Below, piece by piece: positions 36,778 through 46,805 of a DNA stretch of 64,000 bases. The stretch is from contig DACV01000002.1 of assembly GCA_002494885.1 (NCBI GenBank), forward strand, positions 422,518 to 486,517. Reading direction: 5' to 3'. The translations under genes were made by a program, and so were the position numbers. A model generated the notes under the pieces. That model had not been told where the DNA came from and searched no databases. It saw only the letters and a program-made list of their open reading frames with translations. This stretch comes from Methanobacterium sp. UBA44 (GTDB lineage: Archaea; Methanobacteriota; Methanobacteria; Methanobacteriales; Methanobacteriaceae). Position 1 is the stretch's first letter. Every line of letters begins with the position of its first letter.

Positions 36778-37533
36778 CTATTTTCGGTATTCATGGGTAA
36801 ATTCAGGATCATAAAGTTTTGAAGGGGTTATAGTTTGGGGATCAAGCACTTCTCCCACCACAATTATGGCTGTTTTTTCTATTTTTGCATTTTTAACTTT
36901 ATCTGCAATGTTTTTTAGTGTTCCTTTAATTATTTTCTGGTCCTTCCAGGTTGCTTTTTTAACCACAGCAACAGGTGTATCAGGAGTATAATGTTTTGAT
37001 AGTTCATCTACCACCTTTTCAATCATGTGCACTCCTAAGAATATGCACATTGTTGCATTGTGCTTTGCAAGCTCCTTTATAGCCTCTTTTTGTGGTTTTG
37101 GAGTTCTTCCTCCGGGTCTTGTTATTATAACTGTCTGTGAGATTTCAGGTAGTGTTAATTCAGTTTCAAGTGCTGCTGCAGTTCCAAAGAGGGAGCTTAC
37201 ACCGGGGATTATTTCAAACTGTATCCTGTTTTTTTTTAGGAATTGGATCTGCTCTCCTATTGCGCCGTATATTGATGGATCTCCTGTATGCACCCTTGCA
37301 ATGTTTTTTCCTTTCTCTGTTTCTTTATCCATTACTTCCAGTATTTCTTTGAGGTTCATGGATGCGCTGTTGTATATTTCTGCTTCTTTTTTTGCATAGT
37401 TTAATATTTCTTTGTTTACAAGTGAACCTGCATAAATGATTATATCAGCATTTTTTATTGCTTTTTGGCCTTTAATTGTTAAAAGTTCAGGATCTCCAGG
37501 ACCTGCACCTATAAATATAACTTTTCCTTTCAT
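36778..37533 (-). CDS. cobM: Cobalt-precorrin-4 C11-methyltransferase
   Basis: About 251 residues, tetrapyrrole methylase family: GAGPGDPELLTIKG is the SAM-binding N-terminal loop, VHTGDPSIYGA the second, and ITRPGGRTPKP the third. The sequence after the first loop (IIYAGSLVNKEIL) fits CobM/CbiF. It methylates C11 of the corrin ring in anaerobic cobamide synthesis, needed by methanogens for methyl transfer. The ATG at 37533 is preferred; a longer frame to 37596 adds a poorly supported lead. It is 10 bases before rfbD, an unrelated pathway. Confidence 0.9.
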   Translation of the reverse strand: MKGKVIFIGAGPGDPELLTIKGQKAIKNADIIIYAGSLVNKEILNYAKKEAEIYNSASMNLKEILEVMDKETEKGKNIARVHTGDPSIYGAIGEQIQFLKKNRIQFEIIPGVSSLFGTAAALETELTLPEISQTVIITRPGGRTPKPQKEAIKELAKHNATMCIFLGVHMIEKVVDELSKHYTPDTPVAVVKKATWKDQKIIKGTLKNIADKVKNAKIEKTAIIVVGEVLDPQTITPSKLYDPEFTHEYRK

Positions 37534-37634
37534 TTTATCTACTCTGTCAGTATAATAATTTTTATATTTAATATCAACACTTTTAAGCGTTTTCACTTAA
37601 AAAAAGTGATTTTTAATGAATTACAGAAATAATG

Positions 37635-38534
37635 TTATTCTAATTTGACATTATCTTCAATTTTGATAGCTTCAAATGGGCATTTTTGCACGCATATTTC
37701 ACAGTATCCACATGTTTTAGGGTTTATTTTGACTTTATGGTTTTCTTTTATGATTATGGTGTTGTCCCCTATTTTAAATGTGGGACATACATCCCTGCAG
37801 ATGTAATTACAGTTATCTCCACCTTCGCAGCGTTTTTCATTTACAACTGCAGATTTAGCAGCAAAACCAAGTTCTTTTTTTACTGCTTCTTTGATTTTAT
37901 ACCCTGCTATGTGCATTAAGGTGTCGCCTATCTGGTTATCGTTGCCCATGGACGCTAAACAGGGATAGTTATGATACCGCATTCCTGATTCAAGTTCAGC
38001 CCCATCAACAGGAGTGTTTTCCAGTTTTTCTGCTACAAACCATGTTGAGCCGCATGGAGCGCCTCTTTTAACTTTAATTTTCCTTATTAGTTTGTCTGAT
38101 TCTATTTCAAGTTCAGGTTCACCGAATACTTCTGCAAAGGCATCGATGTATTTATCACCGACAGGTTTAAGTGTGCAGAATGGTTTAGGGAATATAATTG
38201 TTTTATCATTTATTTCACTTTCAATTTCTTTTTGAAGTCCAAGGGGTATCTGTTTAGGGTCATATATAGGGGTTATAATAGATTTTGCATTTGTTTTTTC
38301 TGCAACATGGGGGATGATCATATTTATATCTCCGTAAAGCCCAATTGAAAGTATTAAATCTGCTTCAGGGAGGTTTTCCGGGATGTATTCTTCAATGTTA
38401 TCAATGAATTCTGGTAGATTCTCATCAACTTCATGTATTCCTACTATATTTTCTGCAAAGCCCATCTGGGCCATGTTATTTATGATTCTTGAGCTGTAAT
38501 TACCGGAACTTATGATAAATATACGAATATCCAT
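37635..38534 (-). CDS. DUF166-family protein with two ferredoxin-type Fe-S motifs
   Basis: 299 residues. The first 225 match the archaeal DUF166 type (IFIISSGNYSSRIINNM; ADLILSIGLYGD; GAPCGSTWFVAE). The end carries two cysteine clusters: C-x5-C-x3-C-x3-CP (CEGGDNCNYICRDVCP) and C-x2-C-x2-C-x3-CP (CGYCEICVQKCP), suggesting two 4Fe-4S clusters. Some DUF166 members have been linked to thymidylate synthesis; I do not assert that here. It probably acts in electron transfer or a radical/redox step. Upstream of cobM with a 101-base gap. Confidence 0.75.
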   Translation of the reverse strand: MDIRIFIISSGNYSSRIINNMAQMGFAENIVGIHEVDENLPEFIDNIEEYIPENLPEADLILSIGLYGDINMIIPHVAEKTNAKSIITPIYDPKQIPLGLQKEIESEINDKTIIFPKPFCTLKPVGDKYIDAFAEVFGEPELEIESDKLIRKIKVKRGAPCGSTWFVAEKLENTPVDGAELESGMRYHNYPCLASMGNDNQIGDTLMHIAGYKIKEAVKKELGFAAKSAVVNEKRCEGGDNCNYICRDVCPTFKIGDNTIIIKENHKVKINPKTCGYCEICVQKCPFEAIKIEDNVKLE

Positions 38535-38635
38535 TTTTAATGCCTGCCTGGTTTAATTAGAATAAAATTAATTGATCCATAAATTATTTAAGATTTTTTA
38601 TAAATTTGGCGAAAGAACTAAAAATTAAAATAAGA

Positions 38636-38650
38636 GGGATTTTTAATCCC
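38636..38650 (-). terminator. Terminator-like hairpin after the cadherin-repeat surface gene
   Basis: GGGATT and AATCCC form a 6-bp stem with a 3-nt loop 11 bases after the stop at 38661. On the minus strand it is followed by a T-rich tract. Confidence 0.55.
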
Positions 38651-38660
38651 TTAAAATAAA

Positions 38661-40649
38661 TTATTTCCTTGTAGTGATGAATCCACCTAATACAGCCAGT
38701 ATGGCCAGTATTAATCCTGCTACTGGTAATCCTGTCTCCTGCATTCCAACAGTGTTACTTGCAGCGTTTACAACTGCAACTGCATTTATAGTTGCATTTT
38801 GTATACTATCTCCAAGAGTTGGATCGTAGGTTGTTGTGGTTACTGTTGGGTTTATGTTGAATGTTCCAGCTTTTAGAACTTTAACGTTGACTTTAAGCCA
38901 AGGATCCAGTACTGGTACTGTTCCAGGGGTCCATGTTATTGTTCGGGTTGCAGGGTCGTATACTGCTGCCGGATAGCCTGGTTCTGTCTCCAAGCTCACA
39001 AACTCCATACCTTCAGGTATAACGTAAGTAAATACAACATCATCTGCAGGGTCAGGACCTTTGTTACCTAATTTGAAGGTTATGGTTATGGTTTCGCCAA
39101 CTGTTGGGTTGTTTTTACTGACGGTTGTAAGAACGTAGATGCTTGCAACTGCTCGTTCAACAGTGATGTTTACTGTTCCTTCGTCTGTTCCACCGGTACC
39201 GTCATTTACGATAAATGTGAAACTGTCAGAACCGTAATAGTTTGCATTTGGAGTATATGTGTATGTTCCATCTGCGTTAACGATTACAGTACCATTAGAT
39301 GGTCCGGTTCCTTGGGCGAAGGTTAATGAGTCACCGTCAATATCAGTACCTGATAAACTTCCACTTACTGGAGTGTCCTCTTTAGTGGTTGCAGTTTCGT
39401 TAACTGCTACTGGAACATCGTTAACTGAGATTACATTTACATATACTGTTGCGGTTGCTGTTTCTATACCGTCACTTATGGTGTAGGTGAATGTTTCACT
39501 TCCAAACCAGTTTGCTTTTGGGGTGTAAGTTATAACTCCACCGATAAGAGTTACTGCACCGTTAAGAGGTTGAGTAACGCCAGTAACGGTTAATGTGTCT
39601 CCATCATCAATATCTGAGTCATTACCCAGCACATTTATGATTATTGGAGTATCTTCATCTGTGTTTACAGTATCGTTTTGAGCTACAGGAGGGTCATTTA
39701 CTGGAGTAACAGTAATAGTTACTGTGCCTGTTGCTGATCCTCCTTTACCGTCGCTAACAATATATGTGAAGAAGTCAGGACCATTATAATTTGCAAATGG
39801 AGTGTAAGTAGCTGTTCCATTTGGATTAACAACTGCAGTACCATGTAAAGGGGCTGTTCCCAGGCTGTAGGTCAATGTATCACCATCAGAATCAGTACCA
39901 ACTAAATGACCACTAAGTAAACCGTCCTCAGGGACAGTTACATTGTAATTGTTTGCTGTTGGAGGGTGATTCATTGAGATAACAGTTAGTGTGCCTGTTC
40001 CAGTTGAAGATTCATAATAGACATCCTGTGCATTGTTAACAGATATTGAATAACTTCCAGGACTTAATCCAATGGTATATGATAAAGTTGCCACACCATT
40101 TGCATCTGTTCCTGCAGTGTAAACTACTCCGTTTACGTTGAAATAAATTGTTTTACTTGCTATTCCTGCATTACCGTGGATGTTATCAGTTAGTGTTGCC
40201 ACTATGTTTACAGTATCGCCGTTGTAACCGCTTGGACTAGTAACAGTTGTAGTGGTTGGTATACGGTTTACAGTTAATGTGCCTGTTCCGTTTGAACTTG
40301 CATATTGATTATCTCCCGCAAATTCCGCTCGAAGATTAACATTTTGATTCTGACTTGTGGGAGTGTATATGTAACTGGCATATCCGTTATTATCAGTTAT
40401 ACCAGTACCTATTATACTACCATCTGCTCTAAATGTTATTGTTTGGCCAACTAGAGGTGGATTTGATCCGGAATCCATAGTTAAACGAGCGGTTAAATTA
40501 ACAGGTTCGTTAACATAAGTAGAAGATGAATTAACTGTTAATGAAGTGTTTGTGTTATTGGTTGCAGCTGATACGGCTCCAATAATTGTGAGTGTGATTA
40601 GAATTGTTAGTGTAATCATTAGTAATTGTTTTTGTATATTTTTTTGCAC
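38661..40649 (-). CDS. Cell-surface protein with Ig-like, cadherin-like and DUF11 repeats
   Basis: 662 residues. Signal peptide (LTIIGAVSAA), then two Ig-like units of the bacterial Big type (residues about 30-220; TFRADGSIIGTGITDNNGYA), three tandem cadherin-like/Ig tandem units (about 235-510) with repeated PEDG and DTDGDxLT-like calcium-type motifs (GTDSDGDTLTY, NDSDIDDGDTLTV, GTDIDGDSLTF), one DUF11 unit, and a C-terminal signal: MQETGLPV, a hydrophobic helix and the tail TTRK. It is probably an adhesin-like wall or membrane protein. A strong AAAGGAGGTGA site precedes the ATG. It shares its promoter architecture with the 1187-residue protein at 43159-46722. Confidence 0.85.
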   Translation of the reverse strand: MQKNIQKQLLMITLTILITLTIIGAVSAATNNTNTSLTVNSSSTYVNEPVNLTARLTMDSGSNPPLVGQTITFRADGSIIGTGITDNNGYASYIYTPTSQNQNVNLRAEFAGDNQYASSNGTGTLTVNRIPTTTTVTSPSGYNGDTVNIVATLTDNIHGNAGIASKTIYFNVNGVVYTAGTDANGVATLSYTIGLSPGSYSISVNNAQDVYYESSTGTGTLTVISMNHPPTANNYNVTVPEDGLLSGHLVGTDSDGDTLTYSLGTAPLHGTAVVNPNGTATYTPFANYNGPDFFTYIVSDGKGGSATGTVTITVTPVNDPPVAQNDTVNTDEDTPIIINVLGNDSDIDDGDTLTVTGVTQPLNGAVTLIGGVITYTPKANWFGSETFTYTISDGIETATATVYVNVISVNDVPVAVNETATTKEDTPVSGSLSGTDIDGDSLTFAQGTGPSNGTVIVNADGTYTYTPNANYYGSDSFTFIVNDGTGGTDEGTVNITVERAVASIYVLTTVSKNNPTVGETITITFKLGNKGPDPADDVVFTYVIPEGMEFVSLETEPGYPAAVYDPATRTITWTPGTVPVLDPWLKVNVKVLKAGTFNINPTVTTTTYDPTLGDSIQNATINAVAVVNAASNTVGMQETGLPVAGLILAILAVLGGFITTRK

Positions 40650-40781
40650 TTTTTCACCTCCTTTTACATTTTTTTAATTTTTTGGGCCACAAATCAAAGA
40701 TTTTTTGGCTCCTTTTACAATTATATTTACTGTTGTGATTGATCTAATAATCATTAACTAAAGTTAGTATTCTTTAAGGTA

Positions 40782-40821
40782 TATAAAAATTTTTGGGGGC
40801 GATTTCGCGACGTTTTTCACA
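40782..40821 (-). promoter_or_regulatory. Promoter and possible operator of the cadherin-repeat surface gene
   Basis: On the minus strand a TATA box TTTTTATA (40789-40782) is preceded by CCCCCAAAAA, and further upstream by TGTGA-AAAACG-TCGCG (40821-40806). The same order and wording occur before the 1187-residue surface gene (46806-46842). The remaining 40822-41162 is AT-rich with nothing else seen. Confidence 0.5.
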
Positions 40822-41162
40822 CTTAAATCATAATATGATTAAATTTAAAGTTTTTATTAAAAATTTACATAATTAATATGGAAAATTAAAATGAAATGTT
40901 GTATTATAAAAGGTTTATTTGGATTTATTTCATTTTTGATGCTGTATTACTTATTATATAATTAAATTACTGGATAAATTGAGATATAAAACTTAAATTA
41001 TGGATGATTAGATTATATGGTCATATTGGGTGTTCTATGTTGAAAGATTAAGCATGAGTTTTGTATTTTAATTTCCTGACATTAATTCTGCTGTGAATTA
41101 TAATTTAAACTTTTTAAATAAAAATAAAAGAAAAATGGGAATTAATACCCTAAAAAATTATA

Positions 41163-42821
41163 TTATTTCCTTTTTGGAGTTATAAATCCACCTAAAACAG
41201 CTAATATTGCAAGTACAAGCATACCTACTGGTATTCCTGTTTCCTGCATTTTCACAGTCTCACTTCCTGCATTTACTTCTGGTTTAGCTGGCTCATCTGG
41301 TTGCTGTGCGTTGATTGTTACCCTTGCTGTGTTATCATCGAGGTTTGGGTCTGTAGTAATGGATGTGACTTTTGCCTCATTTATAATTATTCCACTGTTT
41401 TCAACTACTGAAGTTATGGTTAGTACAGCTCTAGCTCCATTTGAAAGATTTCCAATGGTCCATATGCCAGTAGCTGGATCATAGGTTCCATAGTTTGCAG
41501 TATATGATACAAATCTCAAACCGGCCGGTAATTTATCAGCAACCTGTGTATTAACTGCAGTGTCTGGACCATTGTTATTGATGATCAGTGTATAATGAAT
41601 GATATCTTTAACCACTGGTCTGGATTTATCCACTGTTTTGGTTATGGCCAAATTAGCTTCTCTAATTACTGTGGTTGTAGTAGAGGCTTCATTATTTTCG
41701 AGGTTTGGATCTGTAGTGCCTGTAGGTGGTGTTACAGTTACAGTGTTGGTTAATGTTTCGCTGATTCCTGAATTCACAGTTCCAGTTATGATCAGGGTTA
41801 CAAATTGGCCAGGTGATAGATTTATTCCTGTCCATTCTCCTGTTATTGGGTTGTAGGTTCCACTGCTTTCTGTGTAAATGGGGTTATTGAATCCATCGGG
41901 TAACGCATCAGTTAATGTAAACTGAGTGATATTTGAAGGCCCATTATTAGTCACATTTATTGTGTAGGTAAGTGTTTGGCCAGTTTTAACTGGACCAGGA
42001 CTATCTGTTTTTGTCACTGCTAAATCAGCTACCTTACTCAGGATATCGGTTACAGTTGAATTGTTATTAGATAGATCAGGATCGATTATACCGGCTGGTG
42101 GATAAACAATAGCTGTGTTTACTAAATTTCCAGTTGCAGATGAAGGAATTGTTCCTGTTAGGGTTATTGTCACAGACTGTCCAGTATTTAATGTTATGCC
42201 GGTCCATTGGCCTGTTGCTGGGTTATAGTTACCTGCGCTTGGTGTTCCGTAGGTTGCACCAGTTAGACCAGGGTTTGTAGTGTCTGTTAATGTAAATCCA
42301 TTAATTGTAGTTGGACCCTGGTTAGTAACTGTAATCAAGTAACTTACAGTTCCACCGGCTACAGGAGAACCGCTTGTTCTTGTTTTAAGCACACATAAAT
42401 CAGCATGGCAAACTTCGTTAACAGTTAAAGGATTGCAATCTCGTGAAGTCAGGTAACAGTCTTCACCAGAAGCTTCTCCTTCATATATTGCCCCTACTGT
42501 TCTGGTCCCTGTACTTGATGGGGTGTATGTTGTGGATGCATCACCCTTTTCATCGGTTGTATTTGAATTTATCTTTACAAAGTTTCCTGGGCTGGTTTCT
42601 ATATAGAAGTCTATGGTGCGTCCAGGTAACGGTTGATTATTGTCCGCTCTTTTTAAATTCGCGGTGAATGTTGTAGAATTACCTAAATCGATGGTGGACG
42701 GATTAATCGTTAATGTTGTTTCTGTATTTATACTGGCGGCTGAAACTGTTCCAATGATTATCAATGTAAACATGATAGTCATTGGGACTATTGCTAATTT
42801 TTTTGGTATTTTTTTGGTCAT
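41163..42821 (-). CDS. Cell-surface protein with Ig-like and three DUF11 repeats
   Basis: 552 residues: signal peptide (MFTLIIIGTVSAAS), one Ig-like unit (about 30-135; GRTIDFYIETSPG), three DUF11 repeats starting ADLCVLKTRTSG, ADLAVTKTDSPG and ANLAITKTVDKS, then a linker and the C-terminal signal VKMQETGIPVG, hydrophobic helix, TPKRK. Surface adhesin-like by design. The last 130 residues are nearly identical, also in DNA, to the end of the neighbouring 1187-residue protein, which suggests recent duplication or gene conversion. AGGAGGTGA precedes the ATG. Confidence 0.85.
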   Translation of the reverse strand: MTKKIPKKLAIVPMTIMFTLIIIGTVSAASINTETTLTINPSTIDLGNSTTFTANLKRADNNQPLPGRTIDFYIETSPGNFVKINSNTTDEKGDASTTYTPSSTGTRTVGAIYEGEASGEDCYLTSRDCNPLTVNEVCHADLCVLKTRTSGSPVAGGTVSYLITVTNQGPTTINGFTLTDTTNPGLTGATYGTPSAGNYNPATGQWTGITLNTGQSVTITLTGTIPSSATGNLVNTAIVYPPAGIIDPDLSNNNSTVTDILSKVADLAVTKTDSPGPVKTGQTLTYTINVTNNGPSNITQFTLTDALPDGFNNPIYTESSGTYNPITGEWTGINLSPGQFVTLIITGTVNSGISETLTNTVTVTPPTGTTDPNLENNEASTTTTVIREANLAITKTVDKSRPVVKDIIHYTLIINNNGPDTAVNTQVADKLPAGLRFVSYTANYGTYDPATGIWTIGNLSNGARAVLTITSVVENSGIIINEAKVTSITTDPNLDDNTARVTINAQQPDEPAKPEVNAGSETVKMQETGIPVGMLVLAILAVLGGFITPKRK

Positions 42822-42842
42822 TTTTTCACCTCCTGTATGCCT

Positions 42843-42892
42843 GATAAGTATTATTAATTATATTTATGAGTAATATTTTATTAATACTTATC
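42843..42892 (-). promoter_or_regulatory. 11-bp inverted repeat in the leader of the three-DUF11 surface gene
   Basis: GATAAGTATTA (42843-42853) is the reverse complement of TAATACTTATC (42882-42892), 22 bases before the start codon. It could fold in the mRNA leader beside the ribosome site or serve as an operator. The rest of 42822-43158 is AT-rich. Confidence 0.4.
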
Positions 42893-43129
42893 TATATGAT
42901 ATTGTGAATAATCATGATTATTGAAGAATTTAAAAAATTAATAGGATATTGTTATGCATTATTTGACAATTTTAACTGTTTCAAGCTTTAAAAACATTAA
43001 TTTGCCTATTATTCAATATTAATAACAAAAATAAGGGTTTTATCCACAAACACGAATGTCACTATGTTAAAAAAATATCTATAAATAATTAGAGTGAAAT
43101 TTTAATTAATTCTTCTAAAAATAAATAAA

Positions 43130-43147
43130 AGGGAAAATTAAATCCCT
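43130..43147 (-). terminator. Terminator-like hairpin after the 1187-residue surface gene
   Basis: AGGGA and TCCCT form a stem 12 bases after the stop at 43159; the minus strand continues into TTTTATTTATTTTT. Confidence 0.5.
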
Positions 43148-43158
43148 AAAAAATTATA

Positions 43159-46100
43159 TTATTTCCTTTTTGGAGTTATGAGTCCGCCTAAAACAGCTAA
43201 TATTGCAAGTACAAGCATACCTACTGGTAATCCTGTTTCCTGCATTTCCACAGTCTCACTTCCTGCATTTACTTCTGGTTTAGCTGGCTCATCTGGCTGT
43301 TGTACGTTGATTGTTACCATTGCTGTGTTATCGTCAAGATTCGGGTCGAAGGTATCAGATGTGACTTTTGCCTCATTTATAATTGTTCCACTGTTTTCAA
43401 CAATACTTGTTATAGTGATTTCAGCTTTCGCACCGTTTGGAAGATTTCCAATGGTCCATATGCCAGTAGCTGGATTGTAGGTTCCATAATTTGCTGTGTA
43501 ACTTACAAAGCTTAAACCTGCCGGTAATTTATCAGCAACCTGAACGTTTACTGCAGTATCCGGGCCAAGGTTATTGACTATCATGGTGAAATGAACAGTG
43601 TCTTTAACCATTGGTTTAGAGTTATCTACAGTTTTGGTTATAACCAGATCTGCTTCCCTGTTTACTGTTGTTGTAGTTGAGGCCTGGTTGTTGTTCATGT
43701 TTGGATCAGTTACTCCTGCAGGCGGGCTTACCAAAACATTATTGGATAGACTGTCTGTTATTCCGGGATCAACTGTTCCTGTTATGGTTAGAGTTGCAGA
43801 TTGTCCAGAATCAAGTGTTAAACCTGTCCATGAACCTGCATTGTATGTACCTTCACTTGGAGTCCAGCTTATAGCTGTAAATCCTGCAGGTAAGGTATCT
43901 GTTACTGTTAAAACATCGCTACTTATAATATCAGACGGACCGTTATTGGTTACTGTAATTATGTAGGTTAATGTTTGACCAGTTTTAACCGGGTCAGGGC
44001 TATCTGTTTTTGTCACAGCTAAGTCAGCTTGTCTGGTTACTGTAGTGTTTGCAGTGTCATTTCCACTTAATGTTTGTCCTTTGTACACATTTACCACGTT
44101 TTGTAGTAATGTGGCGGTGGTACTTGGGTCAATTATTCCTCTTAAGTAGAATGTAACTGTTGTTAATGGATTGATGTCTCCCAGGTCAATTAATTGTCCT
44201 GAAGAGTAGGCAAACCAGTTTGCATTGTTCCGGGAGTATTCTGCATTCATTAAACCAGCAGGTAAGGTATCAGCAAATTTCACGTCGTGTGCAACGGACG
44301 GGCCGTTGTTAAAAACAGTCATGGTGTAATTTATGGTGTTACCTGCAATAACTGTTGCAGGGCCTGACTTGTCTACAGTTAAAGGAGACATGTTAATTAC
44401 AGTGTTTGTTGCTGTAGTCTGGTTGTTTTGTGTTCCATTGATATAGGCTGTTACTGTGTTGGTTATTGAACCTGGTTGTGTGGTTGCATTAACAATTCCC
44501 CTTAACCAGAATGTTACTGTTTGTCCAGCATTGAGATTTCCAAAGCCAACTTCCTGTCCTGATGCATATGTGTACCAGTTTGCGTTGTTTAGGGAGTATT
44601 CTGTGTTGGTTAAAGCTGCAGGTAGAGTATCTTTAAATGTTACAGTTCTTGCAGTGGACGGACCGTTATTGGTAATGCTCATAGCATAGGTTAACAGTTC
44701 TCCAGCATTAACCGGATTCGGAGTTCCTGTTTTAGTCACAATTAGATTAGATTGAGTTAGTACTGTGTTTATATCAGTGGCTTGATTGTTGGTCATGTTT
44801 GGATCGGTTACTCCTGCAGGCGGGCTTACTGTTACTGTATTGTTTATAGTGGCTCCGGTATAGTTTGGATCAATTAACCCTGTAAGGGTTATAGATACTG
44901 ATTGTCCAGTTGCCAGGTTTAAACCAGACCATAATCCAGTACCTGGATTGAATGAACCAGCACTAGGTGTACCGATAATAGGATTCAACAATCCGGCTGG
45001 TAAATTGCCTGTTAATCCAAACTCAGTGATTGTGGATGGACCATTGTTAGTCACTGTTATTGTATATGTTGTAGAGGTTCCTGCAGTAACATGGGTCTGG
45101 CCATCTGTTTTGGTGACAGCTAAATCAGCTACTTTACTCAGGGCATCTGTTACAGTTGAATTGTTATCTGATGGATCAGGGTCAGTTACCCCAGCAGGTG
45201 GAGCCACTGTTGCTGTATTGACTAAATTTCCAGTTGCAGATGAGGGTATTCCTCCTGTTAGGGTTATTGTCACAAACTGTCCAGAAGCTAAGTTTAATCC
45301 TGTCCAGGCACCTGTTGCTGGGTTATAGCTACCTGTGCTTGGTGTTCCGTAGGTTGCACCAGTTAGACCAGGGTTTGTAGTGTCTGTTAATGTAAATCCA
45401 TTAATTGTGGATGGACCCTGGTTAGTAACTGTAATCAGGTAACTTACAGTTCCACCGGCTACAGGAGAACCACTTGTTCTTGTCTTAACCACATTTAAAT
45501 CAGCTTGTCTGATTATTGTAGTTGTGGCAGACGCCTGGTTGTTGTTCATGTTTGGATCAGTTACGCCAGCTGGTGGTGTAACTATTACTGTGTTGGTTAA
45601 ACTTCCAGTTGCGGTTGGACTAACAGTTCCTGTGATTATTAATGTCACATATTGACCGCTGGCCAGGTTTAAACCGGTCCATAAACCTGTACTGTTGTTG
45701 AAGGTACCAGTATTTGGTGTGAAGCTGGTGGCTGTGAATCCAACTGGTAAAGTGTCTGTTAATGTAAACTGATTGACTGTGTAAGGGCCGTTATTTGTTA
45801 CAGTAACTGTATATGTTAACTGATTACCGGCTACTACAGGGTCAGGACTATCAGTCTTGGTTACTGCCAGATCTGCACATTTATCCCCCACTGTTATGGT
45901 TAATTGATCTTCTCCAAAGTCTTTGTTATAGTGGTAATTTTCTGCATTATTTGCCCTGTCTACAATAAATGGTATAACTGGGGTTGAACCTGCTTCTAAT
46001 GCTTTTAAAGTCCAGGTGGAAGTAAATTCAGTTGTTCCGGGACTTGTTATCAGTAAACTGTTGGAGGTCGATGAACCATACTGCACAAAGTAACTTATTG

Positions 46101-46722
46101 GCTGTATTTTTGTTGGATCATACTGGATTAAAGGTAATTCTACATAGTCATAATTGTCGGATGATGTATGCGCATGTACTGTTACAGTGAAAATATCTCC
46201 AACTTGAGGTGATGTATTATTTGAGCTTATAGAAATAATTTCATTCCTGTTTTGTCCTATTAAACCGTTATTTTTGGGTAAAACTCTTAAGGTTCCATTT
46301 ATGGTCCCTATTGAAATTCCGTTTTCAAACACTTCTACAGTGTAAGGTCTGTTTGTGCCGTAGGCATTGGCATCCCTTGTTACTTCAATCTGGTAGTACA
46401 GGTCTTTTGTTTCACCTGGAGCAATGTTACCTAAATTTTTGGTGGTGTTTTCACCAGTTTTCAGGTTTACATATGAACTTCCAGAATGGAAGGTTACTGT
46501 ACCTGATACATTTGATGCACTGGTTGTTCCGTTGTTTTTGACGTGTGTCTGTATGATAAAGAGGTTAGGCCCTTCATTTACGTTGTTATGGTCAAGTCCA
46601 ATTGTATCCCATGAACCAGTAGTGAGGTTTAGATCAGCTGCACTGGCTGAGCCCATTGATAATGTTATTACTGCTACTGCAATTATTATGAATATTATTC
46701 GGTTTTTCATTCGCTTTTTCAC
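43159..46722 (-). CDS. Large cell-surface protein with seven DUF11 repeats
   Basis: 1187 residues. Signal peptide (VAVITLSMGSASA), an N-terminal CARDB-like domain (about 30-150), a cohesin-like domain (about 160-275; GDIFTVTVHAHTSS), then seven DUF11 units of about 120 residues with openings such as ADLAVTKTDSPDPV, ADLNVVKTRTSGSPV, SNLIVTKTGTPNPV and ADLVITKTVDNS. The end has the signal VEMQETGLPVG, hydrophobic helix and TPKRK. Probably an extended stalk protein at the cell surface. GGAGGTGA precedes the ATG. DNA repeats inside the gene make copy-number change by recombination likely. Confidence 0.87.
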   Translation of the reverse strand: MKKRMKNRIIFIIIAVAVITLSMGSASAADLNLTTGSWDTIGLDHNNVNEGPNLFIIQTHVKNNGTTSASNVSGTVTFHSGSSYVNLKTGENTTKNLGNIAPGETKDLYYQIEVTRDANAYGTNRPYTVEVFENGISIGTINGTLRVLPKNNGLIGQNRNEIISISSNNTSPQVGDIFTVTVHAHTSSDNYDYVELPLIQYDPTKIQPISYFVQYGSSTSNSLLITSPGTTEFTSTWTLKALEAGSTPVIPFIVDRANNAENYHYNKDFGEDQLTITVGDKCADLAVTKTDSPDPVVAGNQLTYTVTVTNNGPYTVNQFTLTDTLPVGFTATSFTPNTGTFNNSTGLWTGLNLASGQYVTLIITGTVSPTATGSLTNTVIVTPPAGVTDPNMNNNQASATTTIIRQADLNVVKTRTSGSPVAGGTVSYLITVTNQGPSTINGFTLTDTTNPGLTGATYGTPSTGSYNPATGAWTGLNLASGQFVTITLTGGIPSSATGNLVNTATVAPPAGVTDPDPSDNNSTVTDALSKVADLAVTKTDGQTHVTAGTSTTYTITVTNNGPSTITEFGLTGNLPAGLLNPIIGTPSAGSFNPGTGLWSGLNLATGQSVSITLTGLIDPNYTGATINNTVTVSPPAGVTDPNMTNNQATDINTVLTQSNLIVTKTGTPNPVNAGELLTYAMSITNNGPSTARTVTFKDTLPAALTNTEYSLNNANWYTYASGQEVGFGNLNAGQTVTFWLRGIVNATTQPGSITNTVTAYINGTQNNQTTATNTVINMSPLTVDKSGPATVIAGNTINYTMTVFNNGPSVAHDVKFADTLPAGLMNAEYSRNNANWFAYSSGQLIDLGDINPLTTVTFYLRGIIDPSTTATLLQNVVNVYKGQTLSGNDTANTTVTRQADLAVTKTDSPDPVKTGQTLTYIITVTNNGPSDIISSDVLTVTDTLPAGFTAISWTPSEGTYNAGSWTGLTLDSGQSATLTITGTVDPGITDSLSNNVLVSPPAGVTDPNMNNNQASTTTTVNREADLVITKTVDNSKPMVKDTVHFTMIVNNLGPDTAVNVQVADKLPAGLSFVSYTANYGTYNPATGIWTIGNLPNGAKAEITITSIVENSGTIINEAKVTSDTFDPNLDDNTAMVTINVQQPDEPAKPEVNAGSETVEMQETGLPVGMLVLAILAVLGGLITPKRK

Positions 46723-46805
46723 CTCCTTTTACAATTTTGTTATAATCGTCACAGTTAATGATTGATTTACTAATCTTTAACTGGGTATAGTATGTTGTTA
46801 ATGAC

